Below, piece by piece: positions 54,174-61,600 of a DNA stretch of 64,000 nucleotides (position 1 is its first letter; every line of letters begins with the position of its first letter). The DNA is taken from contig CAJIZH010000003.1 in NCBI GenBank assembly GCA_905181875.1, positions 992,001 through 1,056,000 on the forward strand, in the 5' to 3' direction. Origin of the DNA: Flavobacteriales bacterium UBA6770. GTDB taxonomy: Bacteria > Bacteroidota > Bacteroidia > Flavobacteriales_G > Salibacteraceae. The notes under the pieces were generated by a model, which worked only from the letters and a program-made list of their open reading frames with translations, ran no database searches and was not told where the DNA came from. A program made the position numbers and the translations under genes.

Positions 54174-55367
54174 ATGAAAACACTAACAGATTTTTCGTTT
54201 AAAGGTAAAAGAGCATTGATAAGAGTAGACTTTAATGTCCCATTTAATGCAAATAAAGAAGTAACAGACGCTACTAGGATGGAAGCCGCTTTGCCAACAG
54301 TAAATTATATTCTAGAAAATGGAGGTTCGGTAGTTCTAATGTCTCATTTAGGGCGCCCAAGTGGCGGGTACGAAGCAGATTTTTCTCTTAGTCATATAGT
54401 TTCAAAGCTATCAGAATTATTAGGTAGAGAGGTGGAATTTGCTGGGGATTGTATTGGAGATAAGGCATTTAGTATAACTAGCAAACTTAGTGCAGGAAAG
54501 GTTGTTTTGTTAGAAAATTTGCGATTTTACAACGAAGAAAAAAAAGGCAATTCGACTTTTGCAGAAAAGCTTTCAGGTCATGGAGATATTTATGTAAACG
54601 ATGCATTTGGCACAGCGCATAGAGCTCACGCTAGCACATCAATAATTGCAGGCTTTTTTGAAGGGAATTCATGTTTTGGAAAGTTAATGCAGTCTGAACT
54701 GGATAGTATTCGCAGGGTAATGAAAAATAGCGCAAAGCCCTTTACTGCGATAATTGGGGGAGCAAAAGTTTCCAGTAAAATTTCAATTATTCAAAACTTA
54801 ATGGACAAATTAGATAATTTGATTATTGGTGGAGGAATGTCTTATACCTTCATAAAAGCTAGGGGTGGTAAGGTTGGTAACTCGTTAGTTGAAGATGATT
54901 ATTTAGAAGAAGCAAAAGCAATATTGGATGTTGCTGAAGAAAAGGGAGTGCGTATTTTAATTCCTAAAGATTCTGTGATAGCAGATGCCTTTAATAATAA
55001 TGCCAACCGAAAAACAGTAGATTCTTCAGAGATTCAAGAAGGATGGATGGGTTTAGATATAGGTCCAATGGCAACAGAACAGTATTCGAAATGTATTGAA
55101 GAATCAAAAACCTTATTATGGAATGGTCCGATGGGAGTTTTTGAGATGGATAACTTTCAGAGTGGGACAAAAAAAATTGCCTATTCAGTTGTTTCAGCAA
55201 CTGAAAGAGGAGCCTATTCATTAGTTGGTGGAGGTGATTCAGTGGCTGCGATTAATAAGTATGAATTAAAAGAACACGTATCTTATGTTTCAACAGGAGG
55301 CGGGGCCTTGTTAGAATTGATTGAAGGGAAAGAATTACCGGGAGTGGCAGCTATTGAAAATCACTAA
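54174..55367 (+). CDS. pgk: Phosphoglycerate kinase
   Basis: 397 residues, the normal length. RVDFNVPFN (17-25), the MSHLGRPSG loop, LLENLRFYNEEKKG and the nucleotide-site GGGDSVAA region are all intact. It transfers phosphate from 1,3-bisphosphoglycerate to ADP in glycolysis, reversibly. Its stop shares CTAA with the stop of the convergent CvpA gene. Confidence 0.97.
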   Translation: MKTLTDFSFKGKRALIRVDFNVPFNANKEVTDATRMEAALPTVNYILENGGSVVLMSHLGRPSGGYEADFSLSHIVSKLSELLGREVEFAGDCIGDKAFSITSKLSAGKVVLLENLRFYNEEKKGNSTFAEKLSGHGDIYVNDAFGTAHRAHASTSIIAGFFEGNSCFGKLMQSELDSIRRVMKNSAKPFTAIIGGAKVSSKISIIQNLMDKLDNLIIGGGMSYTFIKARGGKVGNSLVEDDYLEEAKAILDVAEEKGVRILIPKDSVIADAFNNNANRKTVDSSEIQEGWMGLDIGPMATEQYSKCIEESKTLLWNGPMGVFEMDNFQSGTKKIAYSVVSATERGAYSLVGGGDSVAAINKYELKEHVSYVSTGGGALLELIEGKELPGVAAIENH

Positions 55368-55930
55368 TTGGACGACTCATTTGGTGTAAATTCAAGAAAT
55401 TCTGGCGGATCAGGCAAGTCCTTCCCAATTTCGAAATCAGAGTACCAATCGGAATCTTTAAAAACAGGCACTACTAATGGTGCAATTGAAGCGGTTGGAG
55501 TGTATAGATAAGAGGTGTTTTTCTGTTTTTTCGGAATAAATTCCCAACGCTGATCTAACGCCTCAACCACAATTAGAAATACACTAAGGATAAGTGCCAT
55601 TTTAAGAATACCAAATACAGCACCACCAACTTTATTTAGCAGCTTCATCGCTACCAAATTCACCACTTTTTCTAGCATTTTTGCAATAAAATACACGGCA
55701 CCAAGGATTAATAAAAAAGTGACAATAAATGCTGTTAGCTGCATGGAATTGCCTGTAAGGTTAACGTGTTCACCAAGAACAGCTGCAGTTTTGTGCGAAA
55801 AATGAACACCGCCATAAATCCCTAAAACGAGACCAACTAAACTCGCAATTTCTATAATCAAACCACGGGTAAACCCTTTGTATAGACCATACAATAATGG
55901 AACGGCTAAGATAATATCGAGTGTATTCAC
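55364..55930 (-). CDS. CvpA family membrane protein
   Basis: 188 residues with four membrane helices (about 5-22, 28-48, 62-84, 98-122) followed by a soluble tail. The start MNTLDIILAVPLLYGLYKGF and GLVLGIYGGVHF are typical CvpA features. The family is needed for colicin V export in E. coli and for envelope robustness more widely. The start is GTG 55930, 5 nt past a -7 element, so probably leaderless. Confidence 0.88.
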   Translation of the reverse strand: MNTLDIILAVPLLYGLYKGFTRGLIIEIASLVGLVLGIYGGVHFSHKTAAVLGEHVNLTGNSMQLTAFIVTFLLILGAVYFIAKMLEKVVNLVAMKLLNKVGGAVFGILKMALILSVFLIVVEALDQRWEFIPKKQKNTSYLYTPTASIAPLVVPVFKDSDWYSDFEIGKDLPDPPEFLEFTPNESSN

Positions 55931-55935
55931 AATGT

Positions 55936-55943
55936 CAAATGTA
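55936..55943 (-). promoter_or_regulatory. -7 element TACATTTG, leaderless GTG start of the CvpA gene
   Basis: A minus-strand TAnnTTTG match 5 nt before GTG 55930. Confidence 0.6.
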
Positions 55944-56010
55944 GAATGGGCTTTGCATAAATAAAAGGGTTACTTGTTTTGTTATGAAGGAAATGAGGTT
56001 AAAAACCAAT

Positions 56011-56018
56011 TAGTTTTG
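56011..56018 (+). promoter_or_regulatory. -7 element TAGTTTTG
   Basis: A TAnnTTTG match 7 nt before ATG 56026. Confidence 0.5.
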
Positions 56019-56025
56019 CCGTGTG

Positions 56026-56352
56026 ATGGAAATGGACATTCGATGGAATAAAGCAATGGAAAAGTTAGAGGCTGATTTTGGCACTGACTTAGACTTACAA
56101 TCTGTACTGTTTATTATAGGGCTGCAGGAGTTGGGTTTTATAAAACATAAAATTAATAAAAGACAAAAACTTGAAGTACTTCACGTGGCGGTTTGCCGAC
56201 TGCTCAGTGATTATGGGTTTTATGAGTTTGAAGGTTATGATGTAGATAAGTGGCCACATTATAAAAGAACTCAGAAGCTCCCTCACTTAAAAAGCGATGA
56301 CCAACAAAAACTATTGAAAGAAGCGGTTGTTATATACTTAGAGAAAGTCTAA
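56026..56352 (+). CDS. Conserved hypothetical small protein
   Basis: 108 residues, soluble and mostly helical, rich in charged residues; no signal peptide. The stretch SVLFIIGLQELG and the DYGFYEFEGYDVDKWPHYKR region look well conserved in style, and I recall similar short proteins in Bacteroidota without a function. The start is ATG 56026; a GTG one codon upstream is less likely given the promoter spacing. Its stop shares CTAA with the opposite gene. Confidence 0.7.
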   Translation: MEMDIRWNKAMEKLEADFGTDLDLQSVLFIIGLQELGFIKHKINKRQKLEVLHVAVCRLLSDYGFYEFEGYDVDKWPHYKRTQKLPHLKSDDQQKLLKEAVVIYLEKV

Positions 56353-56795
56353 TTAGATTCACATTTACCTAGAACGAAAACCTCTTCGGTGACTTCGTTA
56401 GATTCCAATGTGATAAATCCATCTGCGCATAAAGTATCGCCAACAATAATTACTTCATTATCTGGAAATACTCCTATTTCTCGCTCTTCAGTGTTGTATT
56501 TAAGCACTGATACTCGAAGAACAGAAGGATTAGTGAAATCAAAGTTAACTTTACCTACTCCATCAGTATATTGAGTATCAGCAATATTACATTCTACAGA
56601 AACATCTGCACGTTGAACACAAAATAAAATCACTTTAGCATCAGCGATCGCAGTTCCCGTACTATCAACAATGGTAATTTCTGCTTTCGGGTCCTCTACA
56701 GGTTTTTTACACGACTGAGTAGCTAAAGCTGCAACTAGCATTATGCAAGTTGTCAATGTTATGTTTGAAATCATCTTTTTGAAAAACTCTGACAT
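56349..56795 (-). CDS. Hypothetical lipoprotein
   Basis: 148 residues. The signal peptide ends at AATQSC29. The mature part resembles a single carboxypeptidase-regulatory-type beta-sandwich: AEITIVDSTGTAIADAKVIL, then GVGKVNFDFTNPSVLRVSV. It contains five Cys after the lipobox. Function unknown. It shares a palindromic divergent promoter with the cyclophilin gene. Confidence 0.75.
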   Translation of the reverse strand: MSEFFKKMISNITLTTCIMLVAALATQSCKKPVEDPKAEITIVDSTGTAIADAKVILFCVQRADVSVECNIADTQYTDGVGKVNFDFTNPSVLRVSVLKYNTEEREIGVFPDNEVIIVGDTLCADGFITLESNEVTEEVFVLGKCESN

Positions 56796-56808
56796 AGAAT
56801 TCTAATTT

Positions 56809-56824
56809 TACATTTGCAAATATA
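56809..56824. promoter_or_regulatory. Back-to-back divergent -7 elements
   Basis: TACATTTG on the plus strand (56809-56816) and TATATTTG on the minus strand (56817-56824) touch without a gap, making a palindrome centred on ATTTGCAAAT. The plus element serves the cyclophilin gene and the minus element the lipoprotein gene. RNA polymerase could occupy only one direction at a time. Confidence 0.6.
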
Positions 56825-56857
56825 GGGATTATCAATTCTAAAGATTCAAGTCAGTTT

Positions 56858-57721
56858 ATGGTTAATAATAATAATGTTTTAAAAGTTGCTTTCTATTTGA
56901 TAATGACGGTTTTTGTAAGCTCTTGTTTTTTGACAAAAAACAAAAAACAAAAAACAAGAGCTGAGTTAGTTTTGATAGAAACAACACATGGGAATATTAA
57001 GGTAAGGTTGTATGATCAGACACCAATTCACAAGGCTAATTTTTTGTCATTAGTGGATAGTGGTTTTTATAACGGACTCTTATTCCATAGAGTTATACCA
57101 AAATTTATGGCTCAATCGGGTGACCCAGACTCACGAAATGCAAAACCCGATAAAAACCTTGGTAATGGGGGCCCTGGATATACTCTAGGTGCAGAGATTG
57201 TTGATTCTTTAATTCATAAAAAAGGAGCTCTCTCTGCGGCAAGATTGGGAAATGATGTAAATCCTGAAAAAAGAAGCTCTGGTAGTCAGTTTTACATTGT
57301 TCAAGGAAGAGTTTTTAAAGAGCATGAAATGGACCTGGTTGCAGAAAACAGTCTTCAATCCCAGAAAATGACAGAATTACAGAAATATATTTATGCTCCA
57401 GAAAATGAAAAAATATTGAAGCAAATTCAATACTATCAGGCTGCAAGAATGTCGTATCGATACGATAGTATTATTAGAAGTTTAGATCCTATTATTTTAG
57501 AAAGAATAGGTCCTAATGCAAAACCAACATTTACTGATAAACAAATACAAGCCTATACCCAGCAGGGAGGAGCGCCACATTTAGATGGTGGTTATACAGT
57601 TTTCGGTGAGGTTATAGAAGGTCTGGATGTGTTGGATAGTATTTGTGGAGCTGAACGGAACAATTATGACCGTCCGAAAAAGGATATTATAATTCTTAAA
57701 GCATCGAGGGTAAAGAAATAA
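56858..57721 (+). CDS. Cyclophilin-type peptidyl-prolyl isomerase, lipoprotein
   Basis: 287 residues. Lipoprotein signal ends at SSC23. The cyclophilin domain shows FHRVIPKFMAQSGDP and SGSQFYIVQG, is then interrupted by a helical insert of about 80 residues (165-245), and resumes at LDGGYTVFGEVIEG. Such inserts are common in Bacteroidota cyclophilins. It should help protein folding in the periplasm or at the outer membrane. A 15-bp inverted repeat lies in codons 21-35. Confidence 0.9.
   Translation: MVNNNNVLKVAFYLIMTVFVSSCFLTKNKKQKTRAELVLIETTHGNIKVRLYDQTPIHKANFLSLVDSGFYNGLLFHRVIPKFMAQSGDPDSRNAKPDKNLGNGGPGYTLGAEIVDSLIHKKGALSAARLGNDVNPEKRSSGSQFYIVQGRVFKEHEMDLVAENSLQSQKMTELQKYIYAPENEKILKQIQYYQAARMSYRYDSIIRSLDPIILERIGPNAKPTFTDKQIQAYTQQGGAPHLDGGYTVFGEVIEGLDVLDSICGAERNNYDRPKKDIIILKASRVKK
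56918..56962 (+). repeat. Perfect 15-bp inverted repeat inside the cyclophilin gene
   Basis: AGCTCTTGTTTTTTG at 56918-56932 is matched exactly by its reverse complement at 56948-56962, with a 15-nt loop made of repeated CAAAAAA. No T run follows, so it is not a terminator. Confidence 0.85.
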
Positions 57722-57727
57722 AGTTGA

Positions 57728-58600
57728 TTAATATGATTTTGGGCCGTTTTCTAGCACAACAATTATAAAATCACCTTGTTTTTTCCATTCTTTTTTGAAA
57801 TCAAGACTATTGGACTCAACCGAGCTAATAACCGAAATATCTAATTTTTTATCGCTGTAAAAGTTTAACCAATACGCAATTCCACCGTGATCTTTAGAGT
57901 GAAAGTCGCCATTAAAATGAAGGAATATACGTTCCGAATTATAAAGCTCTAGTATGGAAGAGGCCATAGTTGCATCCTTTAACGCTTGTGCAGCAACAAT
58001 TTTTCGAGTGTCCATACCATGTGATGCACCAAAATCACTTTTTATTAATTCTTTATACGGTTTTGCTTTTTCTGGCAATGAGAACGGAAAAGGACACATT
58101 AAGGAATTAAGAGTATCGGTTCTAATTGAATCCAAGTATTTAATGTTCTTGAATGCTGCAATTTTAGCAAGCGTTCTAGGAATATTAGTAGCGATAAACG
58201 GTGCCTTTTTTTCCTTTGCGAAGTCTAGTAGGGGCAAGTAATCGGATTTAAAATTAGGCCATAGGTCTGCTTCTTCAAACAAATGAGAAGTGTCAATAAT
58301 GCCTTGCAGATATTCATCAATAAGACTTTGATTGTGTCTTTCGAGCATTTCAGCACCAAACATGAGTCTCTTTTTGTCATTTAGTCTCTGAGCGACTGTG
58401 AGCTGTAATTTGTGAAGAGTCTGATCGTTATGTAATTCTCCAAAGAGAACTATATCCTGCTCTGCAAGTTCTTCTATCATTGTTGCAATACCAACTTGCT
58501 TACCTTTAGAGTTATATAAGGCATAGTAAGTTGAATCTTGAGCAGAGATCGCAAGCGAGCAAATAAAAAGCAGAGTTAATAAGGTTGAAATTTTAAACAT
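57728..58600 (-). CDS. ChaN family protein (haem-binding/Tiki-like)
   Basis: 290 residues with signal peptide about 1-20 (SLAISAQ). ChaN motifs are FGELHNDQTLHKLQL and, near the C-terminus, HFNGDFHSKDHGGIAYWL. Family members bind haem or act as metalloproteases; Campylobacter ChaR and Pseudomonas PhuW are examples linked to iron uptake. The substrate here is unknown. Convergent with the cyclophilin gene, 6 nt gap. Confidence 0.85.
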   Translation of the reverse strand: MFKISTLLTLLFICSLAISAQDSTYYALYNSKGKQVGIATMIEELAEQDIVLFGELHNDQTLHKLQLTVAQRLNDKKRLMFGAEMLERHNQSLIDEYLQGIIDTSHLFEEADLWPNFKSDYLPLLDFAKEKKAPFIATNIPRTLAKIAAFKNIKYLDSIRTDTLNSLMCPFPFSLPEKAKPYKELIKSDFGASHGMDTRKIVAAQALKDATMASSILELYNSERIFLHFNGDFHSKDHGGIAYWLNFYSDKKLDISVISSVESNSLDFKKEWKKQGDFIIVVLENGPKSY

Positions 58601-58655
58601 TAAGCTACTGAAAATTAGAATTTTAAAAAGTCAAGATTGACGTATCACTTTTCAT

Positions 58656-58663
58656 TAAATTTG
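58656..58663 (+). promoter_or_regulatory. -33/-7 promoter TTG...TAAATTTG for the giant T9SS gene
   Basis: TAAATTTG at 58656-58663 with TTG at 58637-58639, 16 bp apart, 26 nt before the ATG. Confidence 0.55.
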
Positions 58664-58689
58664 AATTTCAAATAATTGAAGAACAAGCT

Positions 58690-61600
58690 ATGAAGTACAA
58701 AAATATTATTAATCCAGTCGTTGCCACTTTTGTATTGTTTATAATGCTTTTTAGCGTCAATGGTCAGCAATTAGAATATTTAGAACTTATTGATAACGAA
58801 TGGGTTATTAACAAGGAAAAATACTCTAAGTATTTGCAGAATCACCCTTATAATTTAAGGCCGCAAATGACCAAAGAAGAATTAAAGGCCATTCCAAAAT
58901 ATGACCGTCCAGATTTAGCCTACGAGCATGATTGGTTAATAACACACGACCCTAAAACAGGCTCGATTCCTTGGCAACGATTGGTTCCTGTGCTTAATAA
59001 ATTGTATGGGACTAATAATAACTTACAAACGTTGGCTCCGGGTGGAGGAACATCTAACAATTGGGTAGAGCGTGGACCAAATAATATTGGTGGACGAACT
59101 CGAGCTATAATGTTTGACCCAACAGATGCGACAAACAAAAAAGTATTTGCTGGAGGTGTTGGAGGTGGTTTATGGTACAATAATGATATTACAAGTAGTA
59201 CAGCAAGTTGGAATTCAATCAATGATTTTTGGACAAATTTAGCAGTTAGTTCTATTGCTTACGACCCCACAGCTGACACTGTGTTTTATGTTGGAACAGG
59301 AGAAGGATGGAACAATTCTGATGCAATAAGGGGGGCTGGAATTTGGAAGTCAACAAATGCTGGCACTTCATTCAGTCAATTATCTTCTACTGCTAATTCA
59401 AGTTTTATAACAGTGCAAAAGGTTATTGTTTTAAAGACAGGAAGAATTGTAGCAGTTACTAATGGGGGAATATATACTTCAGATAATGATGGAGTTAGTT
59501 TTACAAGAAGAAGATCGGGTTTTCACGCAGACATTGAGGAGGCAGCGAATGGCGTCCTTTATGCAACGTTTGGTAAAATATACTCCAGTGGAAAAATTTA
59601 TAGATCTACCAATGATGGAACTACATGGACTGACATAACCCCAAGTGGCGGTTCTCCCGACAGAATTGAGTTAGCCTGTGCACCTAGTGATTCCAACACG
59701 ATCTATGCGGTTTCATCGGATTTACCTACAGCAGCTCAAACAGATGTGGAGTGGTTTAAAAAGAGCACTGATGGGGGTTCGAGCTGGACCAATGTTACAA
59801 TACCAACCTATCTAAGCAATAGCTCTAAGCACTTTACTCGAGGACAGGCATGGTATGACCTCATTCTATGGGTTCATCCAACAGATAAAAATGTAGTTAT
59901 TGCAGGTGGGGTTGATTTACACAGATCAACAAATGGAGGTACTTCATGGACATCTATAAGTTACTGGAACTCTTCACAGAGTAAGCCTGTTGTTCACGCC
60001 GATCAGCATAACGTAATATCAAGGCCTGGAAATAATAATGAAATATTAATTGGTAATGATGGAGGTGTTTATTATTCTTCTAATGCCGGAAACAAAAACA
60101 CTTCTTCTCCAACCTTTTCTAAGCGTGTAAAAGGATATAATGTTACTCAATTCTACTCTGCTGCTGTTCACCCATCTTCTGGATCGAATTACATGCTTGC
60201 AGGGGCACAAGATAATGGTTCGCTAAAATTAAATACTGCAGGAGTAGGAGCAGGAACAGAAGTAACAGGCGGTGATGGAGCATTTTGTTTTATTGACCAG
60301 GATAACTCTTCTTATCAAATCACCTCGTATGTTAGAAACAATTGGAGACGCACTACAAATGGAGGCTCTAGCTTTTCTACAATCCAATCCGGCAGTGATG
60401 GAAGTTTTATTAATCCAGCAGATTATGATGACAATAAAAACATTTTGTACTCAGCAAAGTCTACAACTCAATTAAATAGAATAACCAATATGACTTCTAG
60501 CTCGGTAAGTACTGGAGCCATCACAATCTCTGGAATGAGTGGAATGGCTAGCCATGTTAGAGTAAGTCCTTATACCACCGCGAGCTCAAAACTATTTGTA
60601 GGCTCTGGTGGAGATGTTTTTAAAGTCAGTAATGCAGATGGTTCTTCTCCTACCGCATCAAAAATTTCACCTAGTAATTTTCCTAATGGGACTGTTTCTT
60701 GTGTAGAAATTGGAGCTAGTGAAAACGAATTACTGGTAACCTTTTCTAATTACGGAGTAACTTCTATTTGGTATTCCTCAAACGGAGGCACAAATTGGAC
60801 AAATAAAGAAGGGAATCTTCCAGATATGCCAGTTCGTTGGGCAATGTTTAACCCTAAAAACAGAAAAGAAGTAATTCTTGCAACAGAATTAGGGGTTTAT
60901 GCGACTACCGACATTTTAGCATCGAGTGTATCCTGGTCTGCCTCTAGTCAAGGAATGGCAATTACTAGAATTGATATGTTTCAATATAGAGCAGTTGATT
61001 CTCTTATAATGGCTTCAACGCATGGCCGAGGTGTTTTCACAGGAAGATTCAAAACACCCGCGGCACCACCTTCTGGAAAACCTGTTGTTAAATTTGGAGC
61101 AGATAAAACCACCATTTGTGTTGGAGAATCTGTAACATTTACAGACTCATCGACAAATAGTCCTACAGCCTGGTTGTGGACTTTTACTGGAGGAACACCA
61201 CAGACATCAACTGCAACAAAACCAGCGGTGACCTATTCAACGGCTGGAACTTACACTGTAAAGTTGAAAGCTACTAATGCAAACGGTTCTGATAGTTTAA
61301 CCAAAACGGCATTTATTTCAGTTAACGCAGCCCCAAATGCTGCACTTGGGACGTTTTCAGCACTATGTACTAACTCACCAACCCTAACCTTAACTGGAGG
61401 GACCCCAATCGGTGGAAGCTATTTCGTAAATGGTAATGCAGCAACATCAATATTCCCAAGTTCCCTAGGTCAAGGAACGGCTGCAATAAAATATAGAGTT
61501 CAGGTGGGAAGTTGTGCGGATAGCGCAACACAATCCGTGACAATTAATTCGGCTCCAAATGTTTCTACTTCGGCGGTAGGTAGTGTTTGTATTAGTAATC

